Shown piece after piece: positions 24,936-36,569 of a stretch of 64,000 nt of DNA. The notes under the pieces are model-generated. The model searched no databases, was not told where the DNA came from, and saw only the letters and a program-made list of their open reading frames with translations. Every line of letters starts with the position of its first letter. Within the stretch, counting starts at the first letter, position 1. Both the position numbers and the translations under genes were made by a program. Source of the stretch: Gnetum montanum (taxonomy: Eukaryota > Streptophyta > Gnetopsida > Gnetales > Gnetaceae); NCBI GenBank assembly GCA_015680685.1, contig MNCI01004656.1, positions 1,277,459-1,341,458 of the forward strand, given 5' to 3'.

Positions 24936-26440
24936 CCAATTGAACAAAATCCTCAACTAATGAACATGCATGTTTAATTTTCTAGATCTCCTTTTTCCAA
25001 CTTAGTTATGAGGGATATGCCCATTCATGCTGATACTATACGAGTGAATTCACAATTTTCAAATTTTTTGTTTTACATCATTTTTCATACATTTTTTATT
25101 TTCTTGAATATTTTATAATTTTTTCTATATTTGACCTTATTTATAATTTTCTTGCATGTCTTCCTTTTCTTTATTACCATCAAGACTTCAATACTGAATA
25201 CAATTGCTAATTGATGGTGATTTGTAACTTGCATTGTTTACTTGATTGCAAATGACTAGATTTCATCCTAGAATTTTGACATTACTTAATGGAACATTAA
25301 TTTTTTCATGATATTAGGTAGTGAGTTCATGTCACCCACCATTCCACATAACTCCATGGTGTTTACTCATTTCAAAAATATGAGATCCTTTCTTAATAAA
25401 AAATGATAATGAATTTTTGACCTTGGTACTTTCCAAACTTGGGATGAATTAAGCGGATGTACAAGGGTATGGCTTCAAGGGGATATTTTACCTTTTGCAC
25501 TTACTTACCATTTGGGGTTGCATGAGTGTTTCTATGGATTCCTTACCATTCCTATGTTGATCAATAAAAAGGAAGCAATATCTTTGCATGGTGCGGTTCC
25601 CATTGGCAAAAAAAGAGAAAAAATATAAAAACATAATGGTAATTCAAATCACATCCCTTAGATATAATAATGGGCTAGAGGTACTAGTTATGGAGCTAGA
25701 AAGACATGCTACCCATGTTTGAAGGCACCCCTCTAACTAAGGCTCTTTTCAATTCCTACTTTTCTTTCCTTCTTTCTTTAGAATGGTGAGTGGATTGTGG
25801 GGATGTTCCTATACCTTGAAGGGTGGAATGATCTAATGTGCCAATGGAAAGTCACTAGAAGTAGATGCTCCTAATTCTGACTAATATTGGAAGCTATCAT
25901 GTCATATTAATCACATCCTCAACAAGGGACTTCATGTGACTCAAATGCAAGACTCCATTCCATACTCTCTCTATTCTTTCCATGTATCACCTCATAGCCT
26001 TTCTTCATGATTGTATCGATGGGTTTATTTTGAGATGATCTTAACTCTTTGATGGTTTCTTTGGTGATTTAGATTTTAACATTCCACAACCATTAATCAT
26101 CCTTGGAGCCCACAAAATCTTTGGTTTGAGGGCATGCGAGGGCATTGAGTACATAAGCTTTCTATGGGAAGGATCCACTTGCATACTACTTGGCTAGGAT
26201 GGTTACGTTCCTTTCACCTTAGGCATTTTATTTTAAAACCTTTGTTTTCCACCTCAATGCATCTAGTTTTTTCACTTCTTGGCAATTAATCGCCTTCCAA
26301 ATCTCCTTTCCAGACATACTCCTAGCCCTCTTTAAGCATTTATTCTTATTCTAGGCTTTTTTCGCTTCCTCTGGACCCTACTTTCATGGCAAAAACTCCT
26401 TTTCCTTACTTAGTTTTTCAATTGTGAAATTTTTTATTTT
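24936..26440 (+). other. Spacer of element C between integrase and ORF3
   Basis: From GTTATGAGGGATATGCCC (near 25005) onwards it parallels the B and E spacers: T-rich tract, GGCTTCAAGGGGATATT (near 25470), CTAGAAAGACATGCTACCC (near 25690) and GGGAAGGATCCACTTGCAT (near 26165). No conserved ORF is visible. Confidence 0.6.
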
Positions 26441-26500
26441 TGGCTATGTTGTGGCATCGCCATTGACACAACACAAAAATAGTATAAATATGTTATAGGA
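26441..26500 (+). promoter_or_regulatory. Candidate internal promoter upstream of ORF3, element C
   Basis: CATCGCCATTGACACAA (26454-26470) is followed by TATAAATA at 26483-26490. The same CCATTGACACAA string stands upstream of TATAAATA in the B LTR (near 17791). The arrangement parallels the internal module of element E at 57550-57605. Confidence 0.45.
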
Positions 26501-26948
26501 GTTAGGAAAAGTTTCACATTTGACTCGTAATGCTAGGAGAGCTTTTCCAAGCACATAACTTCCTAACTACTTACCCAAATCAACTTGTTCTTTGATCCTT
26601 CAGCTACTAGACGTGAGCTTTACATCGTTGGGACCATAAAAATATGGTTTTTGACAAAAAAATGTTTTAAAATTTTTCTAAATCCCAAACAATTTAACTA
26701 ATAAAATAATATTAAACATCACTAATTCACCTAAGTTAAATCTTACCAACAAACTTGGGTATACATTATAATAAAATAATATTAAAATAATTAATCTATC
26801 ATGATCACAAATTAGCCTAAGTATAACTAGCCAAAATGGGAAAAAGGTATAAAATTATTAAATATTACACATAAGATCCTAATCCTTGGCTATGTTTGTA
26901 ATCACAAATGTCCCTAAATAGACTACAAGAAGAAGGACCATCCTAACC

Positions 26949-29682
26949 ATGGGAGAAGTGGCCATGAGGGGGAAGGACCAACAACCACAATAGCCCGAAA
27001 GAAGGTGAAGCTAAAACCCATGCCACAAGACCTCTTTAGGAGGAGCTTGAATTGGAATCTATTTATTAGATTCCCATTGTAGAAATAGGATATCCTTAGC
27101 AAGATGAGGTGTCAAAGCCAGGGCTAAATCTAGAGGTCACCTTGACCAAGGCCTACCAAAGACAAATCCGTTCTAAGGAGGTCTAAAGTGCCATTCTTTA
27201 AGAACTCAACTTTGGTTCCTTGTTGGACACGGTAGCTGAAGAGGTAAAGACACAATTGTAGGGATCTCCCATTTGGCCCATCCGTACTTCTAGTTAGGAG
27301 TGGTACATGAGAGAGACTTACCTTTTCTGAAATAATTGACAAGTGGACATGACCATGAAAATCAAGTACACTAGTGCAAATTTAGTAGAAGTTTCTACAC
27401 AAGTAGACATCTATGTCAAAAATATTAACAATTCTATGGAGTGAACTATAAGAAGTATGATGAACTCACTAAGGTAGAAAGGGCCTACTTCAAGATTGTT
27501 GCATACCACCTAAACCCAATGGTGAGGCCATGTAAGATTGCTATCTTCTTTGCCCATGCATGTGCTACTCTAAGAAAAAAATTCTCTATTGACCTTCCCT
27601 AGCTCATCTTCATTGAGATAGAAAAATGATTCAAAGAGAATGAGCAAGGGAGGAAGACACTTCCCTTTTCATGTCTAATTAGAAAACTTTACAAAAGCCG
27701 AGAAAAGCCTATTCTATGAGTGACACACTTTCTCATGATCCTGCTACATCTTGGTAGGAGATGATGAAAGATAAGGCATCTGCCAAGCTACTTAGAGAGA
27801 AGTGGCTACCACCACCACCACCTATTGAAAAAATGATAATGGAGGCTCATGTAGCAATTGAGTGCATGAGGAAGCTCCATGATCAACTCTTGAAGTAGTA
27901 GTAGGGAGGACCAAGTGGTGGAGAGCCCTTAGTCTACTGGGTAATGTTGAGTCACCTCAACAAAGTAACATGAACCATTAGCTAGATGGAAGAGACTACA
28001 TCACTATTTTTGACACAAATGATGTGGGCACCTACAAGAACAAGTCCAAGTGCTCGAGAAGTGACAATGTTTACCCCTAGATAACAATAATTCCTAGAGA
28101 TCTCTAGGAATGCCACCACTTTCTTAGTACACCTAGAGGAGGGTGAGTGGGTAACTATCTTGGTGATGCCACACCATGGACAAGAAATAGTAGTGAAGGT
28201 GATGGAAAACCAAGTAGTAGGTTCCTTGAACACTCTTGTGGACACCATGCTAGACATTACTACACTTAGAGATGTGCAAGTATCTATAAGAGCAAGAAGC
28301 ATGAGGCTACGTGCAACCTAGCATGAGGAAGTGTTGGATTGATTATTAGGAACTGCGCAATCACTTTTGAAGATCTTTGATATTTCAGAAGAAATCATTG
28401 GTACCTATTTAGAGCTTCTAGAGACCAAGGGTAAGCTCCTCATTACAAATGTCCAACTCATGGTAGCCACAATCAAAAATTTATTATTAGCTATTGAAGT
28501 TGTAGAACTGAGAACATTCTTAGCTGATCCTGCCATTCTTAGCCAAGCCATAACAAGGGATGAAGCATTTTTGTAGCTTTAGAAAAAATTGAAAGAGGTT
28601 GAGAATGTAAAGGAGATGGTGGTCTTTGATGCATTCTTATCAAAGGCTCTTGCCATCAACATCAATAAATATTTTTCACAAGTCTACAAGGAAAATCTAA
28701 CTCTAACCAAAGACATTCATCACCTATGAAATGTCAAGGAACAAAAGGTTCAAATGGTCAAGTTTATGACATAGTAGTAGAAGTAGCTTGCCAAGGTGAA
28801 CATGGATCTTATGAGGTTGGCAACAAAGAACCACAATCTCTAAATGAAGGAAGTTTGTGCACTTCACTAGAAAACAACCATTGAGATAGTTGCCTAGAAG
28901 AATGAGGCCCTGAAATTTAAACAAGTAAAGAATCATTACAAGGACTAGGTTGGACTTCTCAAAGAGGTAAGTAAAGAGGAAATTTAGCTAGCAAAGGAAA
29001 AGATGAACAAGGTCCTTCAGCAACTCTAGTAGAGAGGCGATGTATGGTAACCCATCTTTGATGGATTGAATGCCTACAACAAGGTAGAGATATGCCTAAA
29101 GGAGTTTCAAATTAAGCATATAATAGAGTAAATGGAGTTAGCCAGTCTCCATTATGCAAATTTGGTGATGCTGACAATTTAGAGGCTATAGCCAGAGTCA
29201 CAAAAGTAGGTGGCTAGCTTGTACCTCCTTTATGAGGCTAACTTCAAGCATTACCAGGACATCAAGCAGAAGTTGGAAATAGCTAATGCAAAGCTTGAAG
29301 TTCTTAGGAGCCAGTTTACATAGCCAAAATAATTAATTACTACCATAAGCTATAGAACCTCATCAAGACCTTCAATATTGAGCATAAACAATTCACAGCC
29401 TGGTTCATCAATATCAAGGAACTGTTTCTAGTAATGCCCTATCCATGGAACATCCCTGTACTAGCCCACATTGGTGACACCATGTGGATTGTATATGATC
29501 CTTGGAGTAAGGAGGAGAAGATGAAGGCATTACTAGATGCCTTTCACCTTCCACTTGAAGTAGAAACTATAGAAAAATAGTTGAAACCACTACCTCAACC
29601 TCAACCACCACCACCACAAGTGTTAGAGATTGTAGAAGGTCCTTCAACATCCCAAGAGCCTCCACCTCTTGGCACTGTTTGA
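26949..29682 (+). pseudogene. ORF3 of gypsy element C (coiled-coil protein)
   Basis: The start ATG at 26949 (GEVAMRGKDQQPQ) is shared with copy D. N-terminal region: ELNFGSLLDTVAEEVKTQL, GSPIWP and RETYLF (27190-27330), then ELTKVERAYFKIVAYHL and LPFSCLIRKLYKS (27445-27690). Small domain: NATTFLVHLEEGEWVTILVM (28105-28175), then VVKVMENQV. A long helical region (about 28330-29330) has frequent E/K/Q/L heptad-like spacing. C-terminal block: FTAWFINIKELFLVMPYPWN, then VLAHIGDTMW and KEEKMKALLDAF (29390-29560). The tail is Pro/Gln-rich, ending EPPPLGTV and a TGA at 29680-29682. Multiple TAG stops occur at glutamine positions. It follows integrase, as an env-like ORF would; no signal peptide or membrane segment is evident. 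Confidence 0.75.
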
Positions 29683-29869
29683 TCTTCTCTTCATCTTTAG
29701 CTACTAGAGAATTCTAGTTTAATTTTGTAGGCATGTTCAATTTTTTTCTCTTGAACACCCATTTTTGTAATTGTTGTAATTCCATACAATTCGACACTTA
29801 AGGTCAGTTAGTGCATGATTTCATATCTTCTTAATTTTGTAAGAAGCTTGATCCTACTTTTGTTCACTC

Positions 29870-29900
29870 AAGGATGAGTTTTAAGTTAGGTGTAAGGGTA
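29870..29900 (+). promoter_or_regulatory. Polypurine tract block of element C
   Basis: GGATGAGTTTTAAGTTAGG and then TGTAAGGGTA directly before the LTR start TGATAAATC. Confidence 0.6.
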
Positions 29901-30756
29901 TGATAAATCACTTTATGGACTACATCAATAGGCATGCATCAATGCAACCCCATCAACGTATCCCTATTGATGCATCTTGGTCGACATAGTGTCTATCTTT
30001 GCCTATATAAATGCATGTATCCATCACATTTATTGCACATTAAGTCAATAGAGTAGCCAAGTTCTTACAATTTTCTTCCATCAGAGTTAGAATATTTTCC
30101 AAGTGGCTGCATTAGGAATTCAAGGACTATATGGATATTTATTTGAACATCAATGTACCTAAACACTTGGATGTGTTGGCAATAAAGACAAGATTCTTGG
30201 AACTCCTTACGACACTAAGAATATTTTAATATTTCTATTCATATAGTTTATTATTTATGCATTTTATAATTATGTCCTTAGTTAATTAATACACTTAATA
30301 ATCACACATATGTATGACTACCTTAAACATATCATTAATGCTTGGTAATCCTAGTGGTGTTACACTTGATTCATCTAGTAGCCTAACACTTGGTAACCCA
30401 ATAACATTCCTAACAAGTTTAGGATGTGCATGGAAGGTAGGCCTAGATGCTAATGTAATAATAATTAGATTAATACATTATATATTAATGAGTTAACTCA
30501 CAATTAATTACTTTTGTTTCAAACTTACAATAACTAAAATAAAATATAAAATCAATAAAGTTCATGTACCTTGGCTTACACTTAACCACACACTTGCACT
30601 TCCACAAGTGAAGCCATGAAGATAATGATCATGTCTTTAAGTCATTACCTTGCCTATTGTTCATTAAGGAGCTAAAGTCCATGGAATTCGATCGGATCAC
30701 TAATGCAATGCTTGTGATTTTTATGGTTGGGCATAGGGACTACTTGTTGCTCATCA
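29901..30756 (+). repeat. 3' LTR of element C
   Basis: Starts TGATAAATCAC and ends TTGCTCATCA, about 856 bases. TATATAAAT is at 30005-30013. Upstream are CATCAATG/CATCAACG/TATTGATGCATC segments like the B LTR. It matches the D LTR at 46172-47035 along its length, as part of the duplicated segment. Confidence 0.85.
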
Positions 30757-31330
30757 AATATTATCAATTTCATTAGGAGAAAACATTTGTTGGATTATGA
30801 ATAAGAATTGGATCTATTGGTTTTACATGACATTAATAAATATCTAAAATCAAGTGGCATTACTTTTGTAGGACCATAAGGCAACTCCAATATTGACTTT
30901 CTTCTTTCTACCTTAGATAATGTTAGCATCATGAAATGTTTTAAAGCATGTGATAAATAATTAGATCTTATCATCACCCTTTGTACTTCTATTAATAGAT
31001 AAATAAAGTATTAGATATGCTAGAGATAAAAGCACTTTAAAATAACAACAAAAATAAAGAAGGATTTTCAAAATGAAATCAAGAAGATTTAGAATCCAAG
31101 TATGTGCTTTACAAAAGCTCTAATTACAACTATCCTCAATATTTTCAAAGACTAAAATAAAAATAAATAGCAATGGCTTAATGAAGAATGGAAGACAACT
31201 AGAATTTTATTGAAGACTTAGAAGTCAATAGAGATTATCAATTAATATAAAAATTTGATTTGGACCAACAATAATAAATTTGTTAAATAAAGACAAACTA
31301 GTTTATTAGAAATGATAAAAAAAGATCCCA
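30757..31330 (-). other. Flank shared by both duplication copies, with a short conserved antisense reading
   Basis: On the minus strand 30977-30795 is open. It shares LKHFMxLTxSKxERRKSILEL and PTKVxPLDFxYLL with the minus-strand reading at about 47256-47100 in the second copy. I do not recognise the protein. It could be an exon or element relic. The rest of the interval shows nothing. Confidence 0.35.
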
Positions 31331-31635
31331 TATGTTTTTATAATTTTGGCCGAGAGGCCAACTCGACTCATAGGATAGGGGGGAGGGGGGAGTGCATTTG
31401 TCATCCTCCACAGCACACGCCACGTAAAATCCCATGAAATGGGAAAAAATATGAACCAAAGATCGACACCTTTTCATATTCCCATTGCATAGAATGTGAA
31501 CCAAAGAGCCATAGATTATTCCTACTACACACATAAAAAGACCAAATGCAACCAAATTCTGAATGGGAATGGGAATGGAAATGAGAATTTCATTTCTATT
31601 CTATCTCTGTCTCCATCTGCAATTGCTACTATAGG
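31331..31635. other. Unassigned sequence in copy-1-specific block
   Basis: Contains a G-rich run (about 31376-31391) and GGGAATGGGAATGGAAATG. No gene is recognised. Copy 2 of the duplication does not have it. Confidence 0.35.
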
Positions 31636-31862
31636 CCATCTGGCCCAATTGAACCAACTTCGATGATGCCAGCCTTGAAGCTCTGCCAGAGCACTGGAAG
31701 GGCACCTACAATGGTGGCCCATGCTTCAGCTACAATAACAAGCTCATCGACATGCACTTCTTCAACCATGGTAGCAATAAGGTAGTAGGTCAATCAACCC
31801 TTGCTACATCCTTGCTTAACACCAAGGACAATGACATGCACACATCATCGACAATCATAATA
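31636..31862 (+). pseudogene. Subtilisin-like serine protease (subtilase) relic
   Basis: In one frame (with a stop after WPN): AIWPN, TNFDDASLEALPEHWKGTYN, GGPCFSYNNKLIDMHFFNHG, and after about 20 residues TKDNDMHTSSTI. Plant subtilases carry the series GIWPES.SF.D, P..WKG.C..G..F, CN.KLIGAR.F..G and then D..GHGTHT.ST in the same order and spacing. The catalytic-His motif GHGTHT has collapsed to MHT, and the Asp motif DTGIW is degraded to ATIGHL-like sequence. Only about 75 residues remain and no other subtilase exon is visible nearby, so this is a dead fragment of a secreted protease gene. Confidence 0.65.
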
Positions 31863-31870
31863 TAATTTTT

Positions 31871-33385
31871 GTTATAATAACTAAAAGATCCCTTCATTTA
31901 GGTTTCTTTTTTTTTGGATAAAATTTATATATGAATTAGGTCAATATGTTTCTTGAATAGCTTTGTTTGAATGTATGTTTTAAGCATAAAATTTTGTAGG
32001 TAGGGGCAAGATGAGGGGTAGAGCTAGAGGCATTCACGAAAAGACAGTAATGGCTACAGTTGAAGTTGCAGCCTGAGAAGAAGGGTCTTCTGAAGTTTTT
32101 GTGTCAACAATAGCCTTTGGTTATTGGAATCTTTTTCTAGAAACAAACTTTCTGCCAGTCTTTTTATGTCTTTTTATGTGTGTTTTTGTTAATTTTTGTT
32201 AGTAAATTGTAGCGTGTTGAACATTACATTTTGATGACTTTGTGCAATTTTCATAGTTTCACTTCAAGCTAAGCTCTTCTGTCATCAGTACTTAGCATGC
32301 CTTCCTACACATTTGCATTCCCAATACAAAAACATTCCAAAGTTTGATTCTATTCTTTTTTCAATGCTTTATGGAGTGGCAAGGTATTTTGAAATTGTAA
32401 TTTCCTGCTACTATCTTGAGTAATCTTCTTTTGCTACACCCTTTTTCAATGTAAAGGAACATTTGTAAGTTCATTTTCTCTTTATCTCATTGTATATTTT
32501 GTGTAGGTTTTATCATTTCTATGACTGTGCTTTGAAATTCAGCAGTTACCATAGAGTAGATGCATTCAGTTGTTATGATTGTGACTGCTTTTTCATTTGC
32601 AATATGCATTTTAATAAAATGCAAAAGCGTTAGCATTTTTTCTAGCACATGAAAATTATTAACCAATTTGAGATGTCGGCCTGACTTCAGTCATAATTTT
32701 AACAATTTTTCCTACTTATTGGGAGGACTTAAAGAGTTCAAATTTAATAATTTCTTCTTACCTTCTTGCATGCAGTGAGGCCTTTTCTTTGTGTACATAT
32801 TCTTTGATTGATGGAATCTAATGGATGATATGGTTGTTAACTTAGTAAGTTTTAAAAACGAGAACTTCTGCACCTCTGGCAACCTAGACCCTGGGAAGAT
32901 CTTCGGTAAGATCATGTTGTGATGATCATAGCTAATGCCACGGAAAATGACAACGAGCTCTCTACCGACACACATGTCTTGCCATAATCATAAATAACCA
33001 ATTTTTTATAAATCTTCTCTAGCGAAAGAGTCACTCGAGGGAGCCAATGATTATATTTATCTCGGTTATTCATAATCTCAGTTGTATATAATGATATATT
33101 TATAATCATAAACATAAATGATTATGAATAATGATTATAAATATTTCATCATAAATAAAGTCGATTATTTATAATCATTTCATTATATATATCTTATGGA
33201 TAATGCTAACTGAGATATAATCATTATGGGTTAGCATTATGAATGAATAAATAATATCTCTAAAATTATGGATTATGAGTAATATTTCATCATATCTTAG
33301 CTTTACTTATTATAAAATGTTCACCGTTCGAATGAATCTTATAATCCATAATATCTCAGATTATAATTTCATAACATTTATTAGA
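31871..33385. other. Unassigned region with AT-rich dyad repeats
   Basis: About 32000-32200 reads like a transcribed 3' region (an RG-rich start, then T-rich sequence). On the minus strand 33115-32712 contains two overlapping open stretches in different frames (HWLPRVTLSLEKIYKKLV; ILPKIFPGSRLPEVQKF) that I cannot assign. 33040-33380 is a cluster of direct and inverted ATAATCAT/ATGATTAT words with potential for hairpins. No intact gene is supported. Confidence 0.35.
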
Positions 33386-34375
33386 TTCACGAATCCTATG
33401 AAAATTTTAGGAATCGTGTGCTTTTGAAGCATGAACAAAAGCACGTAAGATTCTTTGCCGAACATTTTAATTTAATTTTAATTTTAAAAATATTTAATAG
33501 AAGTAAAATGTCTAAAAAACTCAAAAATATTTAATTTAAATATTTTATTATTTTGTAATTAACGTTCCTACCGTGCAAAATAATAAAATATTACCTTTGC
33601 ATATGTTTGCATACCCAAATGCAAAATGAATCATGAATCCTCCATTCCTTGCTTCCAAGAATTAGATTTATTTGATGCATAGGTTCATGGGAATGCCATG
33701 TGAATTAAAACTAAAAGCTATGCCATAATAAAAAATAAAGCATATGACAAATAACATAGATAGTGGCCATTTGGTTACTTTAAATATTAACCATGCTCCA
33801 ATTGACTAAGCCCTGAGCAAGCCTAGCTAAGGGTTAAAGAAAAACCAAAACTAAATCGTTACACGGATCAAATGGAACATGAACATGAATAACGCCAATT
33901 TTAGAGATGTTTACACTGGGCATTTGAATGCACAGACCATTTTTCTGTACTTCATTAGAAACCTGAGCGAACGTCAGTTGTCAAGTTAAGGTTTAATTTT
34001 CTGTGGGTACTCGTCCCAAACACACAAACCAGGAATAAGGCGATGAGGCATTTCATGTGCATGAGTAGATTTTCTTCCGTTTCTGTAAACATGTTAGATT
34101 TTATCTATCTGAGAATCGTAAATTACCCTTCAAAGTTTAAAAATTAATTTGATAAGTTTGTAAACATTAAAAAAATATTGAACCTTTATAAAATATTAAC
34201 CTTCTTTTGTTTTCCTGGATAATACAGTATTGAACTTGAAAACTTTTTTTAAATGGTGTACCTTTTAGATGAAGCTGATAAAATTTCAGCTTCAAAAAAA
34301 TCTGCACGGTTGTCCTCTTCAATGAAATCATTCAAGCGTGAATCTTATCGGGTATATGTGAATACTGTCTGATCC

Positions 34376-34498
34376 GGTAGGTAGAATATTATATATGAAT
34401 ACTGTCTGCAAAATCGGGTAGGTAGAATATTATATATGAATACTGTCTGCAAAATCAGGTAGGTAGAATATTATATATGAATACTTTCGGCAAAATGA
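34376..34498 (+). repeat. Three tandem 41-bp repeats
   Basis: The unit GGTAGGTAGAATATTATATA followed by TGAATACTGTCTGCAAAATC starts at 34376, 34417 and 34458, with a partial unit before it. Copy 2 (near 49020) has a single unit, broken by the Copia insertion. At 34498-34588 a second pair of about 45-bp direct repeats follows (each with AACGTCGCAGAC and GTAACTTTGAATTTG). Confidence 0.85.
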
Positions 34499-34599
34499 CT
34501 GAACCCATCAACGTCGCAGACGGTGTAACTTTGAATTTGACTGACGATAACCCATTAACGTCGCAGACAATGTAACTTTGAATTTGCAAGCAAGCTTGG

Positions 34600-35860
34600 G
34601 TTTCGTTTAACCTAGGGTGCTCTGTATGAATCCTGCCAAAAAACGGAAAAGATAATATGGCTTAGCTTTAGGCGAAGTCGCTATTATGGTACCTGTCTAA
34701 TTGTCATTGGTTACTTTAATTGTTAATGTTTCTTTGTTACTTTAATTTTCCATCTTCCATTTCTCAATTTGCGTGGTTCACTAAGACTGCGATGCCTTCA
34801 CGTTGGAAATCTGTTAGACCGTATCACATCATAAAAAAAGATAACAGAAAAGAATTCTACCATACAGATTTTACTTTAAAAGAAATGTGTCTGGAAACGT
34901 GTTGGACAATGTTTCATTGTAAAAACCAAGATAGCACTCAGAACTCCAGCTCATAAGCCTTATCTAACCCTTATCTATTTATGATGTACCTATCTGCCCA
35001 CTCTGACCGCCAGCTCATAAACCTTATCTTTTTATGTTGTACTGCCAGCACATAAACCTTATCTTTTTATGATGTACCCAACTACGCACTTATGTTTTTA
35101 TGATCTACTTACCGCTGCATTTGTTGTGAAATTTGTAGAGTGATGCTTAAAACATGAGTAAACATTATAATTAGAGAGAGTGTGTATTTGTTACAACAGA
35201 TTTTGTGGACCACGATGTAATTAATGTATAGTGGATAGTGGATAGTGGATGGACAAAAGTTTAACTTGTTTCAAGTGGCTCCACTCAAACTTGAACCTAG
35301 GTCACATGACTTGAGTAACAAGCATGTTATCATTACTTCAAGTGATGATCCCTCATGCACACATTAATTCAAGTTGATAACATTGAAATTAAATTATTTT
35401 GAATTGACAAGTCATGGTAAATAATTGTTAACAATTGTCATGTGTGTTGATTCATCCAAATTGTTACCAATATCAACACAAACACTAACAATTGTTACAA
35501 AAAATCTAATCTAATCTAGTCATGTCCATGATGCATTAATGTATATTAATACACCTAATAACACATAAACATGACTAAACCTAAGGAAAGAATTTAAAGT
35601 AGTTAATTTTTTAGGACATTTTCCTTGTAAAATAAATTTAAAGTTTAAAATGCCTTTTAACTAAAATGTATTTTGTTATTTATGAATCACATTGACCTTG
35701 CGGTGGTATTACCTGGGTGTTAAAAAAATCCATCTTTTTAAAGTAACCTGTTATTCTAATGTTACACAAAGAATTATTAACTGTTTTATATATTTATTGC
35801 TTTATCACAATTTTTAGGCTGACAACCCCGTCGCCTTATTACCTGTTTTATATATTTATT
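34600..35860. other. Upstream region of the carbonic anhydrase gene
   Basis: No coding sequence is supported; the open stretch at 34720-34956 matches nothing I know. Three direct repeats of CCAGCTCATAAACCTTATCT with variants (34946-35085) and a GGATAGTGGATAGTGGAT run (near 35232) are present. Confidence 0.5.
35264..35345 (-). repeat. Possible tRNA-derived SINE fragment
   Basis: On the minus strand GACCTAGGTTCAAGTTT resembles a Pol III B box (GGTTCAAGT). About 35 bases upstream of it stands AAGTAATGATAAC, a weak A box. This is too short and decayed to be sure. Confidence 0.3.
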
Positions 35861-35864
35861 AGCC

Positions 35865-36060
35865 TTTCTGTCAATTTCAACCCGTGGCAACCCTACAATG
35901 CAATGCAATTAATAATGTGCGTTAAAAGCACAGCGCAGACCATTCCCTTTATCTTATACGGATTTCTGTCAATTTCAACCCGTGGCAACCCTACAACGCA
36001 ATCCAATTAATAATGTTCGCTAGAAGCACAGCGCAGACCATTCCCTTTATCTTATACGGA
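35865..36060 (+). repeat. Tandem 98-bp duplication upstream of the carbonic anhydrase gene
   Basis: Two near-identical 98-base units (35865-35962 and 35963-36060) start TTTCTGTCAATTTCAACCCG and end CTTATACGGA. They differ at only a few positions, so the duplication is recent compared with the surrounding repeats. Confidence 0.9.
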
Positions 36061-36096
36061 TTTCCGCAGTGCCACGGATTTCCGCAGTGCCACGTG
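36061..36096 (+). promoter_or_regulatory. Two 18-bp repeats ending in a G-box
   Basis: TTTCCGCAGTGCCACGGA (36061-36078) is repeated at 36079-36096 with its last bases changed to GTG. That creates CACGTG at 36091-36096, about 475 bases upstream of the start codon. G-boxes bind bZIP and bHLH factors in plants; any role here is inference. Confidence 0.5.
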
Positions 36097-36446
36097 AATA
36101 GACAGCGTCCCTTCTTTTATCGTATCATGATTGCTGCCCGAATGAAATCCACATGGCCGGAAAGTAGTAAATTATTCAATTTAGCGTGCATTCAGATATT
36201 CCATTATCATGCAATGAAGGTCTTTCTTCAAATTGATTGATTCTGTTCACTAGACTCTTTAGGTTTTAATTTTTTCAACTTATTTTTCATTGTGATTGTA
36301 ACCCTTTGAAGACCCAAAAAAGGCCTCGTGATTATAGTTTACAACTTCTGCAGACCAGAATTTGCGTTCACAGATTGATTCGGTAAACAGTTTAATGTTA
36401 AACTTTTGCCCTGTTGGGGCATATTCAGGAAGCAATGCGATTACAT

Positions 36447-36461
36447 TATATATATATATAG
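36447..36461 (+). promoter_or_regulatory. TATA box of the carbonic anhydrase gene
   Basis: A TATATATATATATA run about 110-120 bases before the ATG. A transcription start about 30 bases downstream would give a 5' leader of roughly 80 bases. Confidence 0.6.
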
Positions 36462-36569
36462 CTGTGGTCTCTGCCTCTCAAATCGCCAAAACTTTGCTCC
36501 TCCTGCAACAATACTACTACTGCACACTGCCGGGCCTTTGTATCTCTGCGTTGCCATTCGGTCTCTGAA

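Larger units (their letters stand above)
26708..34778 (+). repeat. Segmental duplication, copy 1
   Basis: From ATTAAACATCAC at about 26709, the sequence matches 42984 onwards. It takes in ORF3, the C/D LTR, the 3' flank, the 33.39-34.5 kb block and the 34.5-34.78 kb block (matching 63751-64000). Copy 1 holds about 2 kb (31.33-33.39 kb) that copy 2 lacks, while copy 2 has about 440 unmatched bases instead and a 14.7-kb nested insertion. The left edge falls inside element C, between integrase and ORF3. Confidence 0.8.

Noticed and set aside
31376-31391. G-rich run as a quadruplex regulatory site
   Set aside because: A single run of G's in a non-genic block without the four-tract pattern.
34720-34956. 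78-codon open stretch upstream of the carbonic anhydrase gene
   Set aside because: No recognisable similarity, and copy 2 of the duplication (63930-64000) has already changed the frame where the start should be.
34376-35085. CRISPR-like array
   Set aside because: The 41-bp units are directly adjacent without variable spacers, and this is plant nuclear DNA.
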